A model generated the notes under the pieces. The model saw only the letters and a list, made by a program, of their open reading frames with translations. It was not told where the DNA came from and did not search any database. Shown in pieces: positions 33,540 through 43,049 of a DNA stretch of 64,000 nt (its first letter is position 1; each line of letters opens with the position of its first letter). The stretch lies in assembly GCA_025602905.1 (NCBI GenBank), contig JAHLKI010000003.1, positions 992,001-1,056,000 of the forward strand, written 5' to 3'. Made by a program: the position numbers and the translations under genes. This DNA comes from Phlyctochytrium arcticum (taxonomy: Eukaryota; Chytridiomycota; Chytridiomycetes; Chytridiales; Chytridiaceae).

Positions 33540-36500
33540 TTACCACAGCTCCTCAGTGATCTCCTCATCCTCATCTTCGTCTCTTACAAAGTCTTCATCC
33601 GAGAGGGGCTTCGCCATGTTGTGTATCCACCAGATAAATTCATTCCCAGCAATTAACTGTTTGAGGTGAATGCAGATATCTTGACTCAAAATAGGGCATT
33701 GACAAATGATTGAACCAGGCCTCATCGGGGGTTTTTCGAATGTGGAAAACTTATTGTCAGTTGCGGCATCACCTTGATTGGTTATGTCTTGAAGCGGGGT
33801 TCGCACTCTCTCAACTGCAGCAAAGTCACTAATATACGTGTGAACGTTCAGAGGAACGACCTTCTTATCTCCCCAGAGGGTAAGTGGTAATAACCGTTCG
33901 GACACAGTCACGATTACTTCAGGCGGGATATTACAGTTGATGAATTTCGAAATTTTGGTGTTCTTCTTTCGCTTCTTCTTCGCGGGTTCCGTTGCTGTAG
34001 CGGTTGATGGCTGGGATGGGGCCACTATATAGCGGACCTGATACCCGCGAACTTTTCTAGCGGTGGCAGAATGAGAGAACATCATCTCTCCCTTGATGGT
34101 GATGTTGGGCAAATTGGCAATGAGTTTGCGGAACATGTCCTTAAGAGTAACGACCATGATTTCGAGATGTGAATTAAAGTACTGTGTACGTTTGGTCTCT
34201 ACGGGCTGTCGTGGTTGAAGTGTGAACTTTCCCGCGAACTTTGTCCATGGTGTCCGCTTTTTCCTGTCGTCAGCTTTTTGTTTTGCGACTTGCGCCAGAA
34301 ATGACCTTGAACTTAAATTTTTGTTTGCAGAGAGGTAAAGTGTGTTTAAGACGGCACGGCCGTGCGAGTCGAATGGCCGGATGCAAGCACGGAGGAGGGA
34401 GTGGAAAACCTCCAGATCCTCAGAACTTGCTAGTGGCAGGTTGCTGTATAGCGCAGCAGTGATGTTATCATCACCCCCCATCTCAATCTCCTGGATTGCA
34501 GAGAGAATGTGGAGAACGATGGTGACATAGTTCCTTTTGCGATATCGTATGAAGAGTGGCAACAACCTATGCAGTACCTCCTTATACAGCACAATGTTGC
34601 CGCTGGCCATGGCCGTTGCAGCATCCAGTACGAGCGGCAACTATTCATCGAACAGCCGGATGAGGGAGTCCACTATGACACGCTGGAATTCGGGGAGATC
34701 TTTCTGCTGTTTCACCCAATCCATCACTTGGACACGGCACTGTTTCCAAGCTAAGAACATCATTGTTAGCAACATCATGCGCCTTACAGGTCGCAGCTTT
34801 ACTAGTTGAACGGCAAAATCCGGGAATGCGGAGCTCCAAATAGGCATGAACACATTGAAGTTCCATTGCAATAACGCTGTGATGCATTAAGTATGTAGCC
34901 TTGAGACGATGATAATAAGGATTTACCTTGCTGGGCATTCAGTGCGATGTGCATACCATCAGGCCATGGGCAAAGAACGATTCGGAGATATGCATGGTCT
35001 GGAGATAGACGGCCCCGCGTTTTCGCCCATAGTATCTTCATGACGTTCCGCCAAACATAAAAGTCGCCAGTAATGAAAATCGCTCCGTCTTTGTAGTGTT
35101 CAATAAACTTCTTGACGGAAACCATTAGAGATCGTAAATCTTCCGCAGTCTTCATTCTGTTCGGCATCGCATCGAAAACATGAAACTGTTTTAATTCAGC
35201 GGCACTGGTTGACATGTCGAATTGATACGGCCTGCGAAAAGCATTCGCTTGGTTTGTGTTGATAATTTTTTCGCCGTAGGTTTCCTTCTCAACGATGTCA
35301 GTTATTGCTTTGTCTAGGAGAGGCGCGTTGACGAAGGCCTTCTTGTCCTTGTCAGATCCCATGTCACTGAAGTCTATATACGGCTTTTCCAAGAGTGGTA
35401 GAGGTAAAGCTCGATGTACGTGTCCATTCTCCTCATCATAAGACGATTGCCCCTTCGGAAAAAACTTCACAGCCAAGTTAGCTTGAGTTTGCACGGTGCT
35501 GAACTTTCCTGAGTTCGCCGAACCAGGTGTTCCATGAACTGAAACTCTGTTGAAGTCGTCCATCTTGACAACTGGAACAACTGTACCCCCGCTCATCTGT
35601 TCGGTCAGCTCCTTGTACGCCCTCGCGTTCGCTTCCTTCATTTTCTGCTTCGCTACGTCCGGACTGAAACTCAAATTAAAAGACGCGAGCACCTTTCTAC
35701 TGCTCTCGGATAATCCTGATATGGTTGATATCAACACATCCTTCATGAAATTGATGTGGGGATGAAGGAATGCGGCCTTCTGTACAGTAATGGAAGCTAT
35801 GATTCTTCTCCTTCTCTCTGACTCTGTTTGCTTCCAGCTAACAGCTGGTAGAAATGTTTCAGTTTCACTGGTATGAGTGGTCAAGCATTAGGTACCTGAG
35901 GGCCCCAAGTCGACCGGTGTCTTCGTCGCCAAATTGTCGCAACTATCTAAATGCTCAATAAACGCGTCCAAATCCGATGTAAAAGGCATCTTGAGATCAC
36001 ACTCCTTGTCAAGCAGGTCAAGAACGCCGTTCCTAAACTTCAAGGTATCGGACATGACCGGCTCAACAAAATCGTTCCTGTTGTCCTCCAAGTCGACAGT
36101 GATAGTGCCAAAGTTGATTGTGCGCGTAGGCGTACAGTAGGTGAGGCGATCGTGGGCGAGCCGAATGTGGGCGAGCCAAACGTGGGCGTGACGGGTGTAT
36201 GCACCCCGAAAATAGGCTCAACGGGTTCAAACGTTGCAGGTGTAGGCATGACAGGTTGTGCAATCACGGATATTGGCGGTACCGGCATGGGCGTGACGTG
36301 TGTGATGGTTGTCGATGTACTAGTTGCGACTGCCTGGGCATCGTTTTCCTTCTGATTTACTCGAAACAAGGGATGTGGGTACTTGCGGTCAAGTTGGTTC
36401 CAGCATTTTTTGCAAAACGTGGCATTCTTGTGGCTGGCATCCGTGCTGAAATGAAATGGGACGTTGTTCGCTCGAAGATGGGCAAGAAGACCGAGATCTC

Positions 36501-36633
36501 GATGGCAGTAGCGGGTACTGGACTTGGTCTTGCAAATGATGCAGACAGGCTTGACTCCTTTCGGTTCTGTATCGTTGAATGGTGCGATGAATTGGCCATC
36601 CTGCCGCCGATTATTGGGGGGACTAGAAGCCAT
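33540..36633 (-). pseudogene. Large multi-exon gene, unrecognised, transposase-like layout
   Basis: The gene starts at ATG 36633 with a zinc-binding-like region (CIICKTKSSTRYC...H...FCKKCWNQL) and a Pro/Thr-rich linker with PTFGSPTFGSPT repeats. After a frame change near 36130 it reads TVDLEDNRNDFVEP. An intron (GTACCT...CTACCAG, near 35845-35894) is followed by a long exon ending GDFYVWRNVMKILW and LCPWPDGMHIALNAQQ. A 50-base intron at 34877-34926 joins this to LLQWNFNVFMPIWSS. A TAG at 34641-34643 interrupts RLFDE*LPLVLDAA; the rest runs to FIWWIHNMAKPL and an acidic end. The GDF...PDG.H spacing and the helical C-terminal half recall fungal DUF6589-type proteins and RNase H-like transposases, but I am not sure of the family. 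Exon structure elsewhere seems sound. Confidence 0.55.
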
Positions 36634-37011
36634 GATAACTCGAGTGGACCCGGATAAAATGCTCCAATATTGAAGACAGGCTGAGATAATATGTGTGCCG
36701 AGGGTATCTAAGCGTCTCCGTACTCGTCCAATGCGAGGGACCGAAACGGGGGGACCTGGAAGGGGGGGGAGTTAAAAGAGAAATCGCCATCTGAAATTCG
36801 CACATAACTGTTATCATTGCTACACAAAACGGCTCAAAACGTCAGCCAATCCAAAGTGAATTATTACATCTCGAGGTTCGTGACGTAAAAGCGCAACTTT
36901 ATTGACAGTCTGCAATGAAACAGGGTCAAGGTAGATTTACCAACACGTATTTCACGAACACGCCGGAGCTCTGATTACATCAGCGTGGCTGCGACTCTGA
37001 TTTGTCCTAAA
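36634..37011. other. Spacer, no supported gene
   Basis: Upstream region of the minus-strand gene starting at 36633. It has an eight-G run at 36762-36769. No convincing TATA box or gene was seen. Confidence 0.35.
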
Positions 37012-37364
37012 ATGGAACCCGTGCGCTGGGTTCTGCCGGTTGTGACTCTGCAACAGCACTGGATAGCTCCGCCACGTTCTCCTCGCCCTCCTCATCCTAC
37101 TTGTACCCTTCCGGATCGCCCGAACCAAGCCGCTCGCCACCAGCGAAACTGCCTGCTTTAACCGCGAACGGGAAACGTCGAGGCCGCCCACCCAAGGCCA
37201 AACCCGCGGAAGAAGCGCATCCTGCTCCCTCCAAAAAAACTCGACGGTCGCCGCCGGCACCGCCCACCACGCGAGTGGTCGAGTTAAGCGACAACGACTC
37301 ATTCTCCGATGACGGCGTGCCCTATAAGAGCAAACGTTCCCTATTGCAAACGTACTTGGAGTAG
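37012..37364 (+). CDS. Possible 3' exon with AT-hook motif
   Basis: The frame is open from a TAA just before 37012 to the TAG at 37362-37364. It encodes a Ser/Pro-rich stretch (SPSSSYLYPSGSPEPSRSPP), an AT-hook-like basic motif (GKRRGRPPKAKP) and an acidic Ser-rich end (LSDNDSFSDDG). AT hooks bind the minor groove of AT-rich DNA. There is no good start codon, so if real it is a last exon whose 5' part I cannot find. It could be a fragment carried in by a transposon. Codon-like composition and the motif support it moderately. Confidence 0.35.
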
Positions 37365-37599
37365 GATTATTGTCCCTGGATATAATGTAGATAGTCTTAT
37401 TATTCTTCCTGTCTTGATTTCATGAACACTTCTTGTGTATTTTCCTTTTGAATTGATGTCGTCTGCCAATATGTCTTCTGCGGCTCTACAGTAACTATCC
37501 TTATGCGCGTGGTGTCTTCCCCTACTCCATGAGTCTAATCTGCTACTCGGACACGCTAAACTGCTTTGCATGCCCATTATATACCAGAGCTAATCCCCG

Positions 37600-38982
37600 C
37601 AACTTCGTCCAGGGCTACTATTTGGCATTGTACAACGTTTTGGGCAAAATTGCAGGGGAGTTGGTTGAGCCACGGTGTCCGTGTGAAAATTCCCCAAGCG
37701 TTGCAGTCCACACAAAATGCTCGTTAAATCGGTACCTAAAAACTGGGAAGCCGTCCTCATAAAGCAGTTCATGCAGAAATAAAACTAAACACAAGACATC
37801 AGAGGATCGTCAAGAGACATCGGAACGGCCGTCGATATACGTTACCTGGCATGCCGTCTTGTTGGCATTTCTTATAAACTGGGTACCAGATATCTGCTGT
37901 TCTTCGATACGGCTCAAGCCATTGAGATCCAGTCCACATTCCTGGGAATGGTCCCTGATGAATAAATTTAGCCGCCGTTGCCCAAATTACTTCCATCTCG
38001 AGAAACTTACGTTAAGTGGAAAGTTGTTTGGCATTTGCAGATCTGACCGGTGCTCGTAAATAAACTCCATAAACGGCTCGGTGTGCTTCTTGTTGATCTC
38101 AACACAAACTTGAGAAAGAATTGGTTCTTGGAGCCACAAATATATTGCACGGGGTGAATCAAGATACGGAATTGAGCCAGGAAAATTGGGAATTTTGGGA
38201 GCTATGTCGTCGATCTAAATGACAAAAGCGAATTAATACTCTGGATTTCTTCGAGATAAATTGCCACAGGCTTACGTGTAAAAATCTGTCAAGGTACCTC
38301 CAAGCGGCGCGTTTGAATAACCGTACATCTTTTGGGACACCTAGTTGAAGAAGAGTCGATCCATAGCGAGTCGCAACAAGGGCTCGATGGGCGGCTTCAG
38401 ACATATGTGTGGCGGTTTCAAAAAGTAGAAAATCAAAGTTTGCTTCCTGAATTTCGGACAATGGTGGAGACGGCTGCGAGAGTATAGCATATTTTTCTGG
38501 AAGATCTGGTTGTTCGGTTGGGAATATCTCGTTGTCCTCGTCGTCCTGGTCGTCCTGATTCAATGACGGGTCGCTCTGCTGGCCAAATTTGCCAATGTGC
38601 TCTTCCATCTCTTGATCTTCCCCCATGTGTTGCCGCAACCACTCAGCTTCCTCATCCTCCTCATCTTCCTCATTTGCCAAATCACCGAGTTGTGAATCAT
38701 TGTCGAACTGGCCATGACCCTAAGGTTCATCATGTGTGGATTGTGATGATGACGACGTTGCAGGATATGAGTGAAGGCGTAGTGCGTCCATGCTTGCTCC
38801 ACAGTTTTATTCTCAGAATTAAGGTCGCACTTAGGGCAGGTCCAACTGGGCAGTGAGGCAGAGAGGTTGTGACGCCCATCCGCATGCTTGTGGATGTCGT
38901 GAAATCTGAGATCGTCGAATTGTGGAGTATCAGAACAAAATGGGCAAACTTTATTGGATCGGAAACAATAATTTTGCGTCAT
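37600..38982 (-). pseudogene. Gene A, copy 3: 5' half only
   Basis: The minus strand begins at ATG 38982 with two C2H2-like fingers (CPFCSDTPQFDDLRFHDIH and CPKCDLNSENKTV...H). After a frame change near 38720 an acidic linker and the block NFDFLLFETATHMSEAAHRAL follow, matching FDFLLFETTGHISEANHRKL of copy 1. An intron (GTAAGC...TTTAG, about 38215-38280) leads to IDDIAPKIPNFPGSIPYLD and YLWLQEP. Further exons give MWTGSQWLEPYRRTADIWYP and EDGFPVFRYRFNEHFVW. Homology stops at about 37630 (LYNAK, then TAG). No gene B lies beside it. The copy is truncated at its 3' side and has at least one frameshift. Confidence 0.7.
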
Positions 38983-39454
38983 GGTACTTGTTGGTTGGGT
39001 GTGGGAAAGCTTCAATTGATTAATGAATATTGACGTTCTTTGATCTGACAAGACTTTCTGTAATTTTTTCAACTGAACAGGCACAGCAGGCAGTCATAAA
39101 AACAGAAATAGAAATTTTATGTTTTGATTGAAGTGCATGCATAACTAATAGTAGAACAACAGTGAAAGCGTATGGCCGGATCCTGCTAAGTAGCCTTTCC
39201 CCGCGAGTTAACATTCCAAACAATTTCAAAAATAGTGCAAACAACTTTCATGATGCAAAAATGCATAAACACGAGTACTAGTAGAAGGAAGAATGCTTTT
39301 CTTCAATTCACATATCCGCCGTGGTGGACGGCCGTCTGTCGGCTGTGTTGTGCCCAAAAAAACATGAGGCTCAGATATTGAGTTACTTTTGATCTGGTTT
39401 AAGTTAATCAAGCGGCCCGCAGACAACATGGGCATGCACCATGGTATGCAAATC
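38983..39454. other. Upstream region of gene A copy 3, no gene seen
   Basis: AT-rich sequence between the gene A copy 3 start and the Tc1/mariner element. No convincing ORF, repeat or element end was identified. Confidence 0.35.
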
Positions 39455-39456
39455 TA

Positions 39457-39485
39457 CAGTGACTTCCAAAAACGTTCCAATGTTT
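39457..39485 (+). repeat. Left terminal inverted repeat, Tc1/mariner element
   Basis: The 29 bases are identical to the complement of 41024-41052. TA precedes them. They contain the core AAAACGTTCCAATG, which recurs internally. Confidence 0.9.
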
Positions 39486-39689
39486 GGATCTTTTTCAAAG
39501 ACTATGAAATTTGACAACAAAAACTTACAAAATACAGGATGAAGGATAATGCAAAAGTGATTTTATATATAAGCCGAAGTTGTTTATCTAATACAGTAAA
39601 GGTCAACAGCCAACCTGGGCCTTGGAATTAGCATTCGAAAAAAAAAAATCATTGGAACGTTTTTGATGCATACCACAAAAAATTAGGAT

Positions 39690-40706
39690 TCAGTACTTTG
39701 TGTGCCCTCCTTTGGCCTTAAGAACTGCCTCCACGCGTCGGGGCATACTTTCAATCAAGTTTTGACAGACGCAGGCAGGAATGTGGTCCCATTCTTCCTG
39801 AACACGTTCCCAGAGTTTGTGAATAGATGCAGGAGGTGAGGGGTAACGTGCCAGCCGTTTTTTCAGATGTGACCATAGGTGTTCAATAGGATTCAGATCC
39901 GCACTTTGAGCCGGCCATTCCATCACCTTCAAACCGTGGTCCTCAAACCACTTTCTGGCCAAACGACTTGTATGTTTGGGATCATTGTCTTGTTGAAAAA
40001 TAACGCTCCTTGGCCGTAACTTGTAATACCGAAGGCTAGCTTGAAAGTCGTCCTCCAGAATTTGACAGTAGAGTTCGGCATCCATTCGGCCGTCGATCTT
40101 TGCGGCATATCCCGGCCCCTGCCAGAACATACAGCCCCACATCATCAGAGACCCCCCACCAAATTTCAATGTTCCTTGCACAGACCTATCAGACAGGCCC
40201 TCCCCTGGCTTCTTCCACACCCACTTGCGTCCGTCTGACCCCAGACGATTGATCTTGGTTTCGTCAGTCCACACAACCCGTTTCCAGTCCTCCAAAGTCC
40301 AATCCTTATGTGCCAAAGCCCAATCCATACGAGCCTTGCGATGACGTGGTAAGAGTAAAGGCTTCTTTTGCTTGACAGCAGCCTTCAAACCAACCCGTTT
40401 CAGTTCCCGACGCACTGTAGAGGGGGAAACAACTTTGTTGGTAACGTCTTGTAAAGCACGAGCAACAGCAGGTGCAGTTTCAGCTTCACCAGAGGTAACC
40501 ATGGAAACTGCCCGAGACACATTTTGTTGTGAAAGAAGCTTGGGTCGACCGGGAGATGGCAATGGAGCATCCGGAAGTAGTGCTGACCTGACTCTGGAGA
40601 CCGTGCCTTGACCTACACCCTGTGCTGAAGCAATCTGTCGGGTGGAACGTCCAGCAGAGAGCTGGGAGAGGATGTTGTTTTTGGTGTCTGGTGAACGTGG
40701 ACGCAT
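39690..40706 (-). CDS. Tc1/mariner transposase (DD34E type)
   Basis: This 338-residue protein has the usual Tc1 length. The N-terminal half is a paired-like DNA-binding domain with two helix-turn-helix parts (LSAGRSTRQIASAQGVGQGTVSRVR; SPSTVRRELKRVGL) joined by a Pro/Gly linker (PSPGRPKLL). The catalytic domain shows D in VVWTDETKIN, D in IFQQDNDPKHTS and E in DLNPIEHLW, the spacing expected for DD34E. The Gly-rich block GGGSLMMWGCMFW is present. The ATG at 40704-40706 is the only reasonable start, with a TATA box 37 bases upstream. No stop codon or shift is visible. The enzyme would cut and paste the element at TA sites. Confidence 0.93.
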   Translation of the reverse strand: MRPRSPDTKNNILSQLSAGRSTRQIASAQGVGQGTVSRVRSALLPDAPLPSPGRPKLLSQQNVSRAVSMVTSGEAETAPAVARALQDVTNKVVSPSTVRRELKRVGLKAAVKQKKPLLLPRHRKARMDWALAHKDWTLEDWKRVVWTDETKINRLGSDGRKWVWKKPGEGLSDRSVQGTLKFGGGSLMMWGCMFWQGPGYAAKIDGRMDAELYCQILEDDFQASLRYYKLRPRSVIFQQDNDPKHTSRLARKWFEDHGLKVMEWPAQSADLNPIEHLWSHLKKRLARYPSPPASIHKLWERVQEEWDHIPACVCQNLIESMPRRVEAVLKAKGGHTKY

Positions 40707-40742
40707 GACAAATAATGAAGGAGAAATTGGTGCTGGGCCAGT

Positions 40743-40750
40743 CTTTTATA
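40743..40750 (-). promoter_or_regulatory. TATA box of the Tc1/mariner transposase
   Basis: On the minus strand TATAAAAG lies 37 bases before the ATG at 40706, in GGGTATAAAAGACTGG. It sits within the element, so the promoter travels with it. Confidence 0.65.
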
Positions 40751-41023
40751 CCCAGGGGATCAGAAAAAAGCCACAGCTGTTGCCATAGTACCTGTTACCA
40801 TTGTAACAATCCACTTGGGGGGGGTACATCCATGCTGCGCAGCAAAAACGTTCCAATGCATGCCAGAGGTATAAAAAATAATTCTGAGGGCTACATGCTA
40901 TATATCCCTCCACTCTCATAATGAAAGATGTACCCTGGATACTGTTGATCATTCTTTCATTAATGGAGACCCCCCAAATCCGTACTTCCATAGGCAAAAA
41001 GTATGTGTTTCAAAAAATATTGA

Positions 41024-41052
41024 AAACATTGGAACGTTTTTGGAAGTCACTG
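41024..41052 (-). repeat. Right terminal inverted repeat, Tc1/mariner element
   Basis: Exact complement of 39457-39485, followed by TA at 41053-41054. Confidence 0.9.
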
Positions 41053-41054
41053 TA

Positions 41055-41982
41055 TATTTATTTTTAGATTGACCAAACAGTAACCGCAAAAGGCTGTGTA
41101 TCATAGATTTTTCAAATACCGTAATGTACTATGCCAAGTTCCAATTGCCCCATCGATACTTTGTACCTACTGCACATTGTCACAACGGTCAGATTTAAAT
41201 GGTGAAAGCAGCTTGATTTGAAGATGACAGCCCAATTATGACATCAGCAGCGGGGGGGGGTCTCAGTAATTCAGTATGTGGATCTTTTCTCACATTAACT
41301 TTTGTTGGCAGATCAGATCGATACACATGGACGCTTTGAAAGAAATTTCGGCAAAGCCCTCTCTTTTGGCGCAATGGTAAGTTGTCTTGATGTGAATGCA
41401 ACGCGTTACTCGATCAAATCCCACTAACACCACGAATCTTCAACTACTTTCTGCCTTCTCCGCCCACCAACCGCTGTTGTGTGACAAGTCGCCAGCCTTC
41501 GGGCCTCCAAATGTTGTGCGTGAGGGCGCCTACCAGCCTCCCCGGCAACCAAGCATCTGGGCCCGCGGCGCAGCGCTTGCTTTTTGGTTTTTGGCCGAGC
41601 CACTCGGAGCTGGTCGTGACGCAGGAGCGACGCGCCGAGCCTCGCCAAGCTGCGCAACTCATTTACCCAATGCGGAACAAGCTGACCCAAAATGACCAGT
41701 CATGACCAGTCATGTTGTTTGAAGTGTACAACTGAAGAGCCTACTGATGAAGTCAAATATTATATTGATTGTTGCTATATATCGGCATCAGAGGCGTGCT
41801 GGCGACTGTACAGCTTTCCTAAGTAGGACAGAGAGCCTTCGGTCGAAAGGTTGCCAGTATATGTTCCTGGTCACCAATCGGTAATCTTTCCTGCTGGCGA
41901 GGACATTCAAACAATTCTGGACAGGCCTGTAAAGGATTTCATGTTGGACGCCTACTTTCTTGTAGCGTTTTCAGGTAAAGAT
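41055..41982. other. Spacer with a GC-rich island
   Basis: AT-rich flanks surround a clearly GC-rich stretch at about 41460-41690 in which frames on both strands stay open for 70-100 codons. No domain is recognisable. A nine-G run is at 41252-41260, and GACCAGTCAT is repeated in tandem at about 41695-41713. The composition change suggests an insertion of different origin. Confidence 0.4.
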
Positions 41983-42183
41983 GGTATGGACGGTAATGCT
42001 CCTTCCCAGGGTGCGTGAGTCGGGGTAGTGTATTGGCTTTAGTGCAGAAGAAGAGAAAAGCGTAAAGAGTAAAATGTACAGTGCAAGGGAATGATATACA
42101 GAAGAAAACCAAAAAAATACACGTGACGATACGCCATAGCGCAGTCGTGCGGTCAATGCTCATCACACCACGAGCCCGCCGCA
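41983..42183 (+). repeat. Inverted repeat, left copy (201 bases)
   Basis: From GGTATGGACGGTAATGC to GAGCCCGCCGCA this stretch matches the reverse complement of 63212-63412 at roughly 80 percent by eye, with the same length. It abuts the first recognised piece of Helitron B. It may be an element end or two copies of one dispersed repeat. Confidence 0.65.
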
Positions 42184-42194
42184 TTTCTGGCCAA

Positions 42195-42709
42195 CCAAGA
42201 AGTGGAAACTGCAGCAGTGGCAACGACAATCACTTACAGTCAATTTCCCGCCAAGTTTGTCTGGGAAGCCAAGCAACGGAGGGGGAAACTTCGGCAGCGG
42301 GTATTTGCTATTGGGCGACTTTACTATGCACCTCCTTCCGCCAGAGAACGGTACTACTTGCGGATGTTATTGCATACGGTCAAGGGGGCCACTTCTTTTG
42401 AGGATCTGCGCATGGTGCAGGGAGAGCGGCATGCCACTTTCAAGCAGGCCTGCGTCGCGCGAGGTTTACTGGAAGACGACAATGAGTGGCACAATGTTCT
42501 GGATGAGGCCGGGGTTTGACAGACAGGGAAGGACCTACGTGACCTGTTCTGCTATTCACTGCTCTTCTGTAACGTTACCAACCCCGAGGGGCTATGGAAC
42601 TCACATTGGCAACTGTTAAGCGATGATCTGGAACATGTCACCCGCCAGGAAACAAGCAATCCAAGTTTGGTTCTCTCTGAAGGTCTGCGGAATCGTGCAT
42701 TGTACAAGA
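42195..42709 (+). pseudogene. Helitron B, piece 1 (Rep-helicase linker)
   Basis: The frame reads TYSQFPAKFVWEAKQRRGKL, RERYYLRMLLHTVKGATSFE and GLLEDDNEWHNVLDEA, the conserved linker between Rep and helicase in Helitron proteins. After a TGA near 42520 and a shift it continues DLFCYSLLFCNVTNPEGLW, SHWQLLSDDLEHVTRQ and GLRNRALYK up to base 42709, where Helitron A begins. The next residues (IEQLLIVRGKDLASF) are at 54820. The Rep part upstream is missing. Confidence 0.82.
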
Positions 42710-42717
42710 CTAGCGGT

Positions 42718-42742
42718 TGGCGCGCCTCGCTTCGCAGCGCGC
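42718..42742 (-). other. 3' terminal hairpin of Helitron A
   Basis: The minus strand reads GCGCGCTGCGAAGCGAGGCG and on to CGCC, a palindromic GC-rich hairpin. CAACCG and then CTAG follow. Helitrons end in CTRR a short distance after a hairpin that signals termination of strand transfer. Confidence 0.75.
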
Positions 42743-43049
42743 ATCGACTTTATGTGTGAGAACGATGGCGAACGCGCATAATACATGTTCCACATATATG
42801 CATCACAATTTTCATCCTTTATGTTATTTTGCGAGTAGATCTCTTTGATTAGGTCATTGCATTTCCCTCATCTTTAAGATGGAAGTTGTTATCATCTTAG
42901 CCATACCCACACATTGTGTTGTATAGGAACAGGGGGACGTTGAATGCATGAACCCCAAACATGCAGGATATTAACTTTTGGAACTATACAGCTTCATGTG
43001 CTGAGAATTGCCAACATGGTAACTTCAAGTAAGAATCGCCAACATTTAA

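Larger units (their letters stand above)
39457..41052 (-). mobile_element. Tc1/mariner element, apparently intact
   Basis: The element is 1596 bases. Its perfect 29-base terminal inverted repeats (39457-39485 and 41024-41052, starting CAGTGACTTCCAAAAACG) are flanked by TA on both sides (39455-39456 and 41053-41054), the hallmark of this superfamily. It holds one uninterrupted transposase gene. Each end also has an internal copy of part of the repeat, around 39650-39670 and 40842-40862, in inverted orientation to the nearby outer repeat. Size, ends and open reading frame all fit an autonomous, possibly recent insertion. Confidence 0.93.

Noticed and set aside
41396..41705. Vector or bacterial contamination in the GC-rich island
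   Set aside because: The translated frames do not match a lacZ-alpha or resistance gene that I know. Composition alone is not enough.
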